A stretch of DNA of 53,359 nt from Planctomycetota bacterium (lineage in GTDB: Bacteria; Planctomycetota; Phycisphaerae; SM23-33). The notes under the pieces were generated by a model. That model was given only the letters and a program-made list of their open reading frames with translations, was not told the DNA's origin and searched no databases. The position numbers and the translations under genes were made by a program. The stretch is from the NCBI GenBank assembly GCA_012729725.1, contig JAAYCO010000246.1, forward strand, positions 1 through 53,359, given 5' to 3'. Shown here piece after piece: positions 9,574 through 18,310 of the stretch (its first letter is position 1; each line of letters starts with the position of its first letter).

Positions 9574-9577
9574 CAAT

Positions 9578-10690
9578 ATGCCTGCTTTGGTGCGACAAAA
9601 CATAATTGCCAAGGCCCGCCGCATCGTTGTCAAGGTGGGCACCAACGCCCTTTGCGACGCCAACGGCAGGCTTGATCCCGCCATTGTTTCGCAACTGGCC
9701 CAACAGATCGCCGACGCGCGCAAGAGGGGCGTCCGCGTGATTCTTGTCGCCAGCGGAGCGGTCGGGGCTGGCATTGCGGAGCTGGATCTCGAAGGCAGGC
9801 CCAGGCTGATGTCGATGGTCCAGGCCACAGCCGCGGTCGGCCAGGGCAGGCTCATGCAGGTTTTTCACGACGCATTCAAGCCGCTGGGCGCGAAGGTGGC
9901 GCAGGTGCTGCTGCTGCGGGACGATTTCGAGCACCGCCGCCGATACCTTAACATCCGCAACACGCTGGGGGCGCTCGAATCGCTGGGCGTCACCCCGATC
10001 ATCAACGAGAACGACGCCGTCGGCGGTAGGGAAATCACCATCGGCGACAACGACGTGGTCGCCGCGCTTCTGACCAACATGATGCGGGCCGACCTGCTGG
10101 TGCTGCTGAGCAACGTCGAAGGCGTCATCAAGGACAGCAAGGTTGTCGAGGTGGTCGAGCAGCTTGACGAGAATACGCGTTCGCTCGCCGTCCAGAAACG
10201 AAGTTCGCTTGGCACGGGCGGCATGGGCAGCAAGATGTCCGCAGCCAACATGGTGGCGATGGCCGGCGAGCCGGCGGTCATTGCCTCGGCGAGAATGCCG
10301 GGCGCATTGACCAGAATTCTTGCGGGCGAGACTGTGGGCACGCTGTTTCTGCCCGCCAAGCGCCGCATGTCCAGCAGGGCCAGGTGGATCGCCCACGCGT
10401 CGAAGCCGCTGGGCAAGATCATGGTTGACGAAGGCGCCGCCAAGGCGCTTGTTCAGGACGGCCGAAGCCTGCTGCCTTCGGGCGTGACGGCGGTTTTCGG
10501 CGAATTCGGCAGAGGCGACACCGTCAGCATCATCGACATCAACGGCAGGCAGATTGCCCGCGGGCTGACGAACTATTCCTCCGCCGACGTGGACCGCATC
10601 AAGAGGCTCAAGACGACGCAGATAGCGAAAATTCTTGGCGCTAAACGGGCCGACGAGGTAGTGCATCGTAATAACCTCACACTCGCATGA
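9578..10690 (+). CDS. proB: Glutamate 5-kinase with C-terminal PUA domain
   Basis: First step of proline biosynthesis: ATP-dependent phosphorylation of the gamma-carboxyl of glutamate. About 370 aa. The amino-acid-kinase domain shows VVKVGTNAL near residue 14, LVASGAVGAG near 52 and the glutamate-site INENDAV near 145; the C-terminal PUA domain (about 275-350) contains LPSGVTAVFGEFGRGD. The track start at 9539 overlaps waaA; ATG 9578 lies just after the waaA stop. The stop overlaps the next gene by four bases (ATGA). proC lies about 19 kb away at 29.8 kb; proA is not in the window. Confidence 0.93.
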   Translation: MPALVRQNIIAKARRIVVKVGTNALCDANGRLDPAIVSQLAQQIADARKRGVRVILVASGAVGAGIAELDLEGRPRLMSMVQATAAVGQGRLMQVFHDAFKPLGAKVAQVLLLRDDFEHRRRYLNIRNTLGALESLGVTPIINENDAVGGREITIGDNDVVAALLTNMMRADLLVLLSNVEGVIKDSKVVEVVEQLDENTRSLAVQKRSSLGTGGMGSKMSAANMVAMAGEPAVIASARMPGALTRILAGETVGTLFLPAKRRMSSRARWIAHASKPLGKIMVDEGAAKALVQDGRSLLPSGVTAVFGEFGRGDTVSIIDINGRQIARGLTNYSSADVDRIKRLKTTQIAKILGAKRADEVVHRNNLTLA

Positions 10691-11568
10691 TAAGCGACAT
10701 GCCAATCTCGATCATCGGTGGCGGCAGGGTGGGAATCGCCCTGGGGATTCTTGCCGCGCGGGCGGGGCTTGAAGTAGTCGCGGTCGGCGGGCGCAGCAAG
10801 ATGCGCACAAAGGCCGCCGCCAAGCTCATCGGCAAGGGCGTCAAAGCCCTGGACATCAAAGAGGCGGCTGCACTGGGCAAGCTGGTGTTCATCACGGTCA
10901 GCGACGATGCGATCCTGCCCGTCTGCAGCGTCATCTCCATGGCCGATAAATGGGCGCCCGGCGCGGTGGTCGCTCATTGCAGCGGCGCACTGTCAAGCGA
11001 AACGCTGCAACTCGCCCGCCAGCGGGGCGCGCAGGTCGGGTCGATGCACCCGCTCCAGACGTTCGCCACTATAGATTCGGCGGTGGACGTTCTGCCGGGA
11101 TCGTATCTTTTCATCGAAGGCGATCCGCAGGCCGTGCAATCGCTTACCGAGTTTGGATGGGCGATTGGCGGCAAGTGCGTGCCGATAGAGCCCAAGTCAA
11201 AGGTTATGTATCACGTCGCGGCCGTCATGGCCTGCAACTACGTAGCTTCCCTGCTGGATGCCGCGCTGACCGCCGGAGAGCAGGCGGGCATCGAACGGCG
11301 GACATTCATGGCCGCCCTTGAGCCGCTGGTTCAGGCGACGGTTCACAATGTCCTGACGATGGATGTCGCCGAGTCGCTGACAGGCCCGATTGTGCGAAGA
11401 GATATCGGCACCATCACGACGCACCTGGAGACGATAAAAGACGATCTGCTTGCCAACTTCTATCGCTCGATGGGCGCGCAGACAATCCGGGTCGCGATAA
11501 AGCACTACCTTATCACTGCTCAAGAGGGAGTGGAAATGCTGTACAAAATGCTCCCTGCATCAGAATAG
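10687..11568 (+). CDS. Rossmann-fold dehydrogenase-like protein (DUF2520 family)
   Basis: 293 aa. The N-terminal dinucleotide-binding fold has IIGGGRVGIALG near residue 8, related to 6-phosphogluconate dehydrogenase and ProC-type reductases. Motifs AHCSGALSS and GSMHPLQTF (residues 97-125) and the helical C-terminal domain with CNYVASLLDAA are characteristic of the Rossmann-like/DUF2520 family. The reaction is not known for most members. The four-base overlap with proB suggests translational coupling and perhaps a link to proline or glutamate-semialdehyde metabolism (inference only). Confidence 0.8.
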   Translation: MISDMPISIIGGGRVGIALGILAARAGLEVVAVGGRSKMRTKAAAKLIGKGVKALDIKEAAALGKLVFITVSDDAILPVCSVISMADKWAPGAVVAHCSGALSSETLQLARQRGAQVGSMHPLQTFATIDSAVDVLPGSYLFIEGDPQAVQSLTEFGWAIGGKCVPIEPKSKVMYHVAAVMACNYVASLLDAALTAGEQAGIERRTFMAALEPLVQATVHNVLTMDVAESLTGPIVRRDIGTITTHLETIKDDLLANFYRSMGAQTIRVAIKHYLITAQEGVEMLYKMLPASE

Positions 11569-11577
11569 CCGGCCGAG

Positions 11578-11898
11578 TCAGGATTCCGTTGCGGGCGGCT
11601 GCTGGGCGTCGGCTATCTCCTGAAGGCGATCCTTCATCAACCTGCCGACCTTGAACTTCACGGTCCGCTTTGAAGGAACCTGCACCCTTTGCAAGGTCTT
11701 GGGGTTCTGGGCGACTCTGGCGGAACGTGACTTTGTTTCAAAGACACCGAAGTCGCGAAGCTCAAGACGGTTGCCCCTGCCGAGTTCGTTTATCGTCTCG
11801 TCCAGGAAGCACTGAACCACTTTCTTGACCACGATGCGCTTAATCTTGGTCAGTTCGGCGATCTTGTCAACCAAGTCTTTCTTCGTCACGTTAGGCAT
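11578..11898 (-). CDS. HU/IHF-family DNA-binding protein
   Basis: About 106 aa beginning MPNVTKKDLVDKIAELT. HU-type features: an N-terminal helical dimerisation segment, the conserved LELRDFGVFETK strand region and the DNA-intercalating beta arm (ARVAQNPKTLQRVQVPSKRTVKFKVG), where HU normally has a P in an arm such as RNPQTG. The N-terminus and a short C-terminal tail (about ten residues) extend beyond the usual 90 aa. Start chosen at 11898, where AAGGA lies upstream; the track start at 11964 is too early. It bends and compacts DNA in the nucleoid. It converges with the DUF2520 gene, with nine bases between the stops. Confidence 0.9.
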   Translation of the reverse strand: MPNVTKKDLVDKIAELTKIKRIVVKKVVQCFLDETINELGRGNRLELRDFGVFETKSRSARVAQNPKTLQRVQVPSKRTVKFKVGRLMKDRLQEIADAQQPPATES

Positions 11899-12065
11899 GA
11901 GTCTTCCTTTGCACTGGACCTGCAAATTAGCGCCAGGAGCATAAGGTGAAAACGCCAAATCCATTATAGAACCATGACTTATACTACTCTTGCCAAGCCG
12001 ATCCTACAAGAGAAAATTGGCCTTTCACCAGCCGGCGTCACCGAACAACGAATGCTGTCGCCGGC

Positions 12066-12872
12066 TCATGGCGATTTCGCCGCCGCCTTCACCAAAGCCT
12101 CGAAATCCTGAAGCGACTTCTTCAACGACTCGCCCGCCACGCTGGTTAGGTTGTTGTGACCGGCCTTCTCAACCCACAGCGTGCTGACCGGTCCGCCGGC
12201 TGCCTCTGCAAGCTTTCTACCGTGGCTCGGCGAGATGATGCAGTCACGCTGGCCGTGGATGACCAGCACGGGACACTTGATCCCGGGCATCTTCTTGAGG
12301 TTCTCGAATCTGTCGCCTGGGAAAAGTGCGATCCTGGTTACCGCTTTGTACGCGGAGGTAAATGCCCCTTCGAGCACCAGGCCCGCCACGGGTCTTCTCG
12401 TCGCCAGATCAACGCTTGGGCCGCTGCCGACCGAACGTCCATAGAGAATGATCCTTTCGGGCGGAATCGCCAGCGTGCCCGTGAGGTAATCGTAGGCTGC
12501 GTCTATGGATGCATAAACAGACGATTCCGATGCGCTGCCCGTGCTGGCGCCGTAACCGGGATAATCGTATGCCAGCACGTTGAATCCCGCCGAGCGGATC
12601 GTGTCATACGCAACTTTGCACCGTCCGATGTCTTCGCCGTTGCCATGGCTGTGCAGAATCGTGTACGTGGCTGCCGGGTTTTCAAAGTACCGCGCGGCGA
12701 TGGTATTGCCGTCGGCGGCCTTGAGTTTGATGATGCCGGGCGAGTCGTCGTAACTCGAGGCCGGGGCGGGGAAGATGAGCCTGTCCGAGCAGCAGGCGCC
12801 CAGAACCAGCACCAGCGCATAGCAAAGCGTCATCAAGACGCCCAGACGGGCAAGTCGCCGCCGCCAGGTCAT
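12066..12872 (-). CDS. Lipoprotein alpha/beta hydrolase
   Basis: 268 aa. The N-terminus has a hydrophobic signal ending in LVLGAC, a lipobox, so the mature protein is probably lipid-anchored. The alpha/beta-hydrolase core shows the oxyanion segment HSHGNGED (about residue 74), the nucleophile elbow YGRSVGSG (Ser near 147), the acid in HGQRDC (about 208) and the histidine in AGHNNL (about 239). This resembles the BEM46/serine-aminopeptidase-like group. The substrate is unknown. It starts inside the last four bases of the GH35 gene (ATGA overlap), so both are expressed together. Confidence 0.8.
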   Translation of the reverse strand: MTWRRRLARLGVLMTLCYALVLVLGACCSDRLIFPAPASSYDDSPGIIKLKAADGNTIAARYFENPAATYTILHSHGNGEDIGRCKVAYDTIRSAGFNVLAYDYPGYGASTGSASESSVYASIDAAYDYLTGTLAIPPERIILYGRSVGSGPSVDLATRRPVAGLVLEGAFTSAYKAVTRIALFPGDRFENLKKMPGIKCPVLVIHGQRDCIISPSHGRKLAEAAGGPVSTLWVEKAGHNNLTSVAGESLKKSLQDFEALVKAAAKSP

Positions 12873-15535
12873 TCTGTTGGGGTGACGGGCGCGAATAGCA
12901 ATTTTCCTCCCTGCGGCTGCTTGCCTGATTCTTCGAAGAGGACGATCTCGTTGTCGCTCTTAAGCCAGCAGGACGGCAGGTAATAACGGGTCTGGGGTCC
13001 GACCGACCAGAACCGGCCGCAGTTGTGCCCGTTCACGAACACCTGGCCCTTGCCTGATGTCAGTTCCAGGAACAGCGGCTGGCGATTCTCCGTCAGACGG
13101 AACGACGACGTAAACCAGCAGGGCGCGTGGTTTGCCTTCACAAGAGACGACGGCCTGGGCAGCGCCCACTGGCGCCAGCTCCACCGGGCCGATTCGGTAA
13201 GGTTTTCAGCCAGCAGGTGCATGACGACGTCCTTGAGCGAATCGGCTTTGACGTCGCCCCAGAGCACAAACTGCAACTCGTTCTTGCCCGCCCTGAGTTC
13301 GCTGCCGAGGGTCAGTTGGGCCCAGCTCTTTCCTGCTTCGGTGATTGGTGCGAACAGCACCGGCCGGTCGTTGCAAAGCAGGGCCATGGTATGAGGCGCC
13401 GTGATCGAAACATGCACAGGCGCAACCTTTGTCAGCGTCAGCGTCGCCTTCGCCGACCAGACTGCCAGGCGGTCGAGTTCCCCCAGCACGTGTCCCTGGC
13501 TTCGGGGGACTATTTTCCGGGCGAAGTCCTTCTCCATGGTCAGCTTGAACTTCAGCCGGGGCATGGGCTTGGCGCTGTACACGTGGCCGTAAATGCCTTT
13601 GAGTTCGCCAAGGTTTGGGCCGTCGCAGAACCGGCCAAGGTTGTCCACAAGCATCGTCAGCACGTTGACGCCCTTGCGAAGCTGCACGGAGATTGGCTTT
13701 CTGGCGGCGCCATCGCCGACGCCCCACGTCGCTATCCGCTTGCCGTTAAGAAAAATCGTTGCCCTGTCGCCGCATTCGGGCATGAAAATGGTTTTGGCGG
13801 CCGCCTTGGGCTGAGTTATCTGCACCTGATACCACACGTATCCCTGATACGCGCCAAGGTGGTCAACGTCGCGAGGCCCCGCAATTTGCTGCCATTCAAG
13901 CTTCTCGTCCGCGGGCTCTGCACACTGCGCCAAATGCTTCCAGGCGGTGAGCCTCGGAGCCGCAGCCGCCTTGGCCGAATGCCCAGCAGCGCACTTGGGA
14001 CGGGAAATCTTGCCCTCGAACGATATCTGCACGTAATTGGTCGATCCCTTCGCCGGTTCGATCTCTTCCAAACCCTGGCCTGCATACTTGGGTCCGACCA
14101 CCAGGCCCTCGGGAGTGTCCCACACGCGCATCGCAAGATCGCTGTTCATCAGGATGATGAGCATGCCTTCGTGTTCGACAGTCGCCAGATCGTCGTTTCG
14201 CGGGACGGGCCTCTGAATCAGATTGCCGTTGATGCATATTCTGGCTGCCCATCCGGCGGGCCCATGGAACACCAGCAGCTTCTTCGCCCAGAAACCAAGG
14301 GGCATGACGTTGGCGTAATTGAGCACGATGTCCTGCGTCAGTTCCACGTTGACCGGAATGGCCACCGCTCCAAGCGGATCAAGCGGAACCTCAAGCTCCG
14401 GCGAGTCGGTCGACCACACTCGTGCCTTCTGCACGGCTGGGTTTCCGTTGTTGGTGACGACAATCCACGAACCCATGTAGCCTTTGGTGGTCAGAACCGC
14501 AGGCGCATCGCCGAACCCCGCCCAGACTTCCTGCATTCGGCACGAGGCAAGCTGCGGGCCCATGCATGTGCTGAACATGTTGACGAGCTTGGTGAGGTAA
14601 TACCGCCTCGTCAGGCACCCGCCTTCGTCCAGCACGCTGCCGCGGGAGCAGGAGGTTGTGATGAACGAAGAATCATCTCTCGAAAGCCTGCCGGCGTTGA
14701 AGCCGAAGTTCGTTCCGCCGTGCCACATGTGATAGTCGTACTGCGCGCCACAGCCGATAATCTCCAGCAACCTGCGCGCGATGTCCTCCGCGCCTGCCCG
14801 CGCGGCCGGTTTGCCCCAGCAGTCTGCGCCTTGCGGCCCGAAACTGCACGCCACCATCGGCTTGCGCTCCTGCCGGCGACGAAGACGCGACAACTCACGC
14901 ACCGGCAGATGAGACACGCCGACGGTTTCAATGCTGTCGCCCACTTCCGGCTCGGTAAGCATGTTGGAGCTGATGATGGGAATGTCGAATCCGCTGCGCC
15001 GGAACAACTGGCTCACGAACTCCAGGTAGTTTCGGCGGTCCGGCATGGTGGTCATTACATACTCGTTCTCGTTTTGAATGAGTATGATGGTTCCGTTGTG
15101 CGTAACCTGAAGATCGGCCAGGCGGGGCAGCACCTGCCTGAAGTAACGGTCGAAGTAGTGCGTGTAGGCGGCGTTCGAGTTGCGATAGCCAATGCCCGTC
15201 TTCGTGGTGAGCCACGGAGGCAGGCCTCCGAAGTCCCAGTCGGCGCCGATGAACGGTCCGGGCTTGAGAATGACGTACAAGCCCATTTCGCCGGCGAGCT
15301 TGACGAAAGATACAACATCGTGATCGCCCGTCAGATCCCACTGAGATTCCGACGGCTGATGAAAGTTCCACGGAATGAACGTGCTGATGCAATTAAGTCC
15401 GCAGCGCTTGGCCTTTAACAGCCTGTCTCGCCACAACGCGGCGGGAACACGGAAGTAATGCAGGGACCCGCTGGTTAACCACACGCGGCTGGCGTCGATC
15501 ATCAAACTCCGGTCATCATACGTGACGACTGCCAT
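12869..15535 (-). CDS. GH35 beta-galactosidase-like protein
   Basis: About 888 aa; GTG/ATG choices were resolved to ATG 15535, with AAGGAGAG seven bases upstream. The TIM barrel shows GSLHYFRVP near residue 22, the acid/base motif LIQNENEY near 150 and the HGGTNFGFNAG motif near 274, all characteristic of GH35. Two galactose-binding-like beta domains follow. In GH35 the nucleophile Glu usually sits in a P-x4-E-F pattern; here the aligned stretch is PMVACSFG, with Ser where Glu is expected, so activity may be lost or changed (inference). No signal peptide is visible, so it is probably cytoplasmic. It is in one operon with the downstream alpha/beta hydrolase. Confidence 0.83.
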   Translation of the reverse strand: MAVVTYDDRSLMIDASRVWLTSGSLHYFRVPAALWRDRLLKAKRCGLNCISTFIPWNFHQPSESQWDLTGDHDVVSFVKLAGEMGLYVILKPGPFIGADWDFGGLPPWLTTKTGIGYRNSNAAYTHYFDRYFRQVLPRLADLQVTHNGTIILIQNENEYVMTTMPDRRNYLEFVSQLFRRSGFDIPIISSNMLTEPEVGDSIETVGVSHLPVRELSRLRRRQERKPMVACSFGPQGADCWGKPAARAGAEDIARRLLEIIGCGAQYDYHMWHGGTNFGFNAGRLSRDDSSFITTSCSRGSVLDEGGCLTRRYYLTKLVNMFSTCMGPQLASCRMQEVWAGFGDAPAVLTTKGYMGSWIVVTNNGNPAVQKARVWSTDSPELEVPLDPLGAVAIPVNVELTQDIVLNYANVMPLGFWAKKLLVFHGPAGWAARICINGNLIQRPVPRNDDLATVEHEGMLIILMNSDLAMRVWDTPEGLVVGPKYAGQGLEEIEPAKGSTNYVQISFEGKISRPKCAAGHSAKAAAAPRLTAWKHLAQCAEPADEKLEWQQIAGPRDVDHLGAYQGYVWYQVQITQPKAAAKTIFMPECGDRATIFLNGKRIATWGVGDGAARKPISVQLRKGVNVLTMLVDNLGRFCDGPNLGELKGIYGHVYSAKPMPRLKFKLTMEKDFARKIVPRSQGHVLGELDRLAVWSAKATLTLTKVAPVHVSITAPHTMALLCNDRPVLFAPITEAGKSWAQLTLGSELRAGKNELQFVLWGDVKADSLKDVVMHLLAENLTESARWSWRQWALPRPSSLVKANHAPCWFTSSFRLTENRQPLFLELTSGKGQVFVNGHNCGRFWSVGPQTRYYLPSCWLKSDNEIVLFEESGKQPQGGKLLFAPVTPTE

Positions 15536-15701
15536 CTGCAATCTCTCCTTAACCGGGTGCAACGTTCGAAATGCAATGTATGACAATAGTTTACGTCATC
15601 CGCCGGTCCATGCAACCAAAAGCCGCCCCGGGCATCTTTTTTTCCCCCCGGCCACGCAACACTCAATGGAAACCCCACCTGCCCAAAGGTATAGTACAGC
15701 C

Positions 15702-17246
15702 ATGCTGAGCAAACTTTGCTGCCTGCTGATAGCTTGTTCCGCAGCCATGGCTGACATGCCCGGTGTACAAGAGCCGCGGGTAACGCTTGAGCAAGCCACC
15801 GAACTTGTAACACACGCCAGAGCCGCCATGCGCCTCTTTCTGACCGATAGGGTAACTGCCTCCAACTACTTGCTGCCACAAGAGTTAAGGGATATCCAGA
15901 CCAACTCATCGGCCGTCGCGCTGACCATTCGACACCAGGGCAGGCACGAACGGTTTGTCGAAACCGGCAGGGATCTGGCGCAAAATGTTGTTAATGCAGC
16001 ACTTAAGGCAATGCGCAGCGGCGTTCTGCCCGATGTGGTCACACCAGAGCTTCTTGAAAGCTGTCTGCTGGAAGTGGAGATTCTGGGGCCTGGCGTCGTT
16101 GTTGCAAAGGAAGATATAGCAAAGACTTACATTCAGGGAATTGTCGGCGTGAGGGTCTCCAGGGGCCTGGACGACTCATACGTTTTGCCCTCAACGGCTT
16201 GTGCAAGGGGGCTAAGCGCCGAGGCTGCGGTTAAGGAGGCCTTGCGGGATCTGCCTTCAACCCCCTCTGCCGAGGGGCTGCCCCTGCGATGGATGGTTTA
16301 TTCGACATCGCACTATGCCGCCTTCGCCGATGGCCAGGTTGTTTGTCTTTATCGCGGTAAGTTGTTGATGCCTCAAGACTTAATTACGCAGCAGGACATG
16401 AATGCCGCCGCCCGCCAGGTGGGCGACTATCTTTTGCGCTGCCTTGACGGCTCCGGGGTGTTTTTTCTTCGCGGCGGCGACTTCAGTGTGAGGGATCAGG
16501 TTTACGCAGCCTATGCTCTGTCGAGGCTGGCGGAATCGACGGGCGACAAACGGTACGCCGTCGGGTCGAATCTGGCGCTGTCGCACGTTGCGGGCCTGAT
16601 TCGGCAGGATGAGACAAAGGCGTGGATCGAGTCTGACGGCGGTAGTGAACTGGCCGCCACGGCCATGCTTCTTTCCCAGATGCCCGAGTCGGACGACAAA
16701 GGCTCGCCGCGGGCAAAACTGCTGCGTTTTGTGCTGGAGCATCCCACTCCGCCGCCGGCGGAGGCTTCGCGGGCGATAGTGGCGCTAAGGCGGGCGGGTG
16801 TGGAGCCGCCCAATTGGCCGATTTCTTATTCGGGATCGGACGACGTGGAGGCCGCCTGGATGCTTCGAGCAGGCATCGCCCCTGCCGCATCGGCGCCTCC
16901 GCTGCCCGTCGGGCCTGAGGCGCTTCTGGACGAGCAAGGCGCCATCGCGGCCGAGGGAAGAGCCCCCGGCACAGTGGCAACCGCCATTGCCGCCGCGGCC
17001 CTGGCGGAGGGAAAATCGTGGGCGGGTGTGGATGCCCTCTCCCCGGACAAGCGGGAGCAGATCATCCTCTCGGCCCGGAAGTTCTGTTATCAAATGGTGT
17101 ACAAGCCCAGAGAGACTTATTACGCTCAGTCGCCCGAAGGCCTGATTGGCGGCGTCAGGGCAGGCCCTGACGACGGCAGGATCACCCTGGGGGCCTGTGC
17201 GGCGGCTATCGAGGCATTTCTTGCCGACCCACATATGGAGAAATGA
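15702..17246 (+). CDS. AMMECR1-like protein with helical C-terminal domain, probably exported
   Basis: About 514 aa from the ATG at 15702; the track's extra 60 codons are not supported. A short signal-like segment (MLSKLCCLLIACSAAMA) suggests export. Residues about 30-210 resemble a divergent AMMECR1 domain: the TPELLESCLLEVEILGP stretch corresponds to the TPEEL...EISVL region, followed by a GV-x-VSRG turn and a LPSTACARGL segment. The remainder is alanine-rich helices, like an alpha/alpha-toroid. The AMMECR1 assignment is my pattern match and is tentative; function is unknown. It overlaps the L,D-transpeptidase start by four bases, hinting at an envelope role. Confidence 0.5.
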   Translation: MLSKLCCLLIACSAAMADMPGVQEPRVTLEQATELVTHARAAMRLFLTDRVTASNYLLPQELRDIQTNSSAVALTIRHQGRHERFVETGRDLAQNVVNAALKAMRSGVLPDVVTPELLESCLLEVEILGPGVVVAKEDIAKTYIQGIVGVRVSRGLDDSYVLPSTACARGLSAEAAVKEALRDLPSTPSAEGLPLRWMVYSTSHYAAFADGQVVCLYRGKLLMPQDLITQQDMNAAARQVGDYLLRCLDGSGVFFLRGGDFSVRDQVYAAYALSRLAESTGDKRYAVGSNLALSHVAGLIRQDETKAWIESDGGSELAATAMLLSQMPESDDKGSPRAKLLRFVLEHPTPPPAEASRAIVALRRAGVEPPNWPISYSGSDDVEAAWMLRAGIAPAASAPPLPVGPEALLDEQGAIAAEGRAPGTVATAIAAAALAEGKSWAGVDALSPDKREQIILSARKFCYQMVYKPRETYYAQSPEGLIGGVRAGPDDGRITLGACAAAIEAFLADPHMEK

Positions 17247-18310
17247 TGAAACGTAATACCAGCAGGATGCTGATTATTCTGTGCGCTATTCTTGTCAGCG
17301 CCGCGGTGGTGGTCTTGATGGTCAAGCCATGGCGGCCCGAAGCTCTTGCCCTTCCCCCGGTCAATTCGCTTGAGGATCCCGGACCGGTTGTGGCCATGCC
17401 CGAATCGCCGCTGCCGGTGATAACTGCGCCAACGGCGACCCCGCCGGCGGTTGAACCGGCGGCCGAGCCTGTGCAGCCGCACTCGGCCCAGGCTAATGTC
17501 GAGACCAACGAGCTTGTCGCCAGGGGTCTTGCCGCGTCCGCCGGCGGCAGACACATTCAGGCAAGAACGCTTCTGTCGGAAGCCTTTTTCGCCGGCGGGC
17601 TCTCGCCCGAGCAGGAAGCGAAGATCGTCCCGGAGATGGAGCGCCTTTTCAACGAAACGATATTGTCGCCGAGGATCTTCGACGGCGACGAGTACGTCGA
17701 GCAGTGCATCCCCATGCCCGGCCAGACGCTGGCGGGTTCGCGGGGAATAGTTGAGAGCAAGTGCCTGTACGTGCCGGCCAATTTCATAGTCATGGTGAAC
17801 CGCATGGGCTCGGGCCAGAACATGCAGGCAGGCAAAAGCATCAAGCTTGTGAAGGGGCCTTTTGTGGCCAGGGTGTACAAGAGCCGCCTGGCGATGGATC
17901 TTTACCTTCAGCCTGAAGGCAGGCCGCCGCTCTTTGCGCGCCGCCTTCCTGTCGGATTAGGCAAGGACGGCGCCACGCCGTCCGGTCGATGGCGGCTGAT
18001 CGCGGGCGGAAAGACCGAGCGCAAGCCGTGGACGCCCACTGCCGGCAGCAACCTGCCGCCCGCGCCCATCCCATGGGGGCATCCGGACTACGCCCTGGGC
18101 TTCAAGGGAATGTGGATCGGGCTTGCCGGCCTCGACGCGGACAATCAGCACATCACCGATTTCGGCATACACAGCACCAGCGACCAGGACAGCATCGGCG
18201 GCGAGACGTCGCTTGGATGCGTGCGAATGAAGGACGCGGACATAGAACTTGTCTTCAACATGCTGTATGACGGCAGGGGCGTGTTCAGCGTTGTCGAGGT
18301 GGTCGACTAG
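17243..18310 (+). CDS. L,D-transpeptidase (YkuD) with LysM-like segment
   Basis: 355 aa. One N-terminal membrane helix (residues about 9-27) and a Pro/Ala-rich linker place the catalytic part outside the cytoplasmic membrane. A LysM-like region at about 155-205 (VPANFIVMVNRMG) is followed by the YkuD domain, whose active-site motif is GIHSTSDQDSIGGETSLGCV near residue 305, with the catalytic Cys in SLGCVRM. Such enzymes form 3-3 peptidoglycan cross-links or attach proteins to peptidoglycan. It is coupled to the upstream AMMECR1-like gene (ATGA overlap) and directly abuts the next hydrolase gene. Confidence 0.9.
   Translation: MMKRNTSRMLIILCAILVSAAVVVLMVKPWRPEALALPPVNSLEDPGPVVAMPESPLPVITAPTATPPAVEPAAEPVQPHSAQANVETNELVARGLAASAGGRHIQARTLLSEAFFAGGLSPEQEAKIVPEMERLFNETILSPRIFDGDEYVEQCIPMPGQTLAGSRGIVESKCLYVPANFIVMVNRMGSGQNMQAGKSIKLVKGPFVARVYKSRLAMDLYLQPEGRPPLFARRLPVGLGKDGATPSGRWRLIAGGKTERKPWTPTAGSNLPPAPIPWGHPDYALGFKGMWIGLAGLDADNQHITDFGIHSTSDQDSIGGETSLGCVRMKDADIELVFNMLYDGRGVFSVVEVVD

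Noticed and set aside
11963-11968. TATAAT on the minus strand as the HU promoter
   Set aside because: The -10 is perfect but no convincing -35 lies at 16-18 bases, so I did not list it.
13127-15418. 763-aa plus-strand ORF
   Set aside because: Antisense to the GH35 gene; composition (His/Arg/Gln-rich) is that of a high-GC shadow frame.
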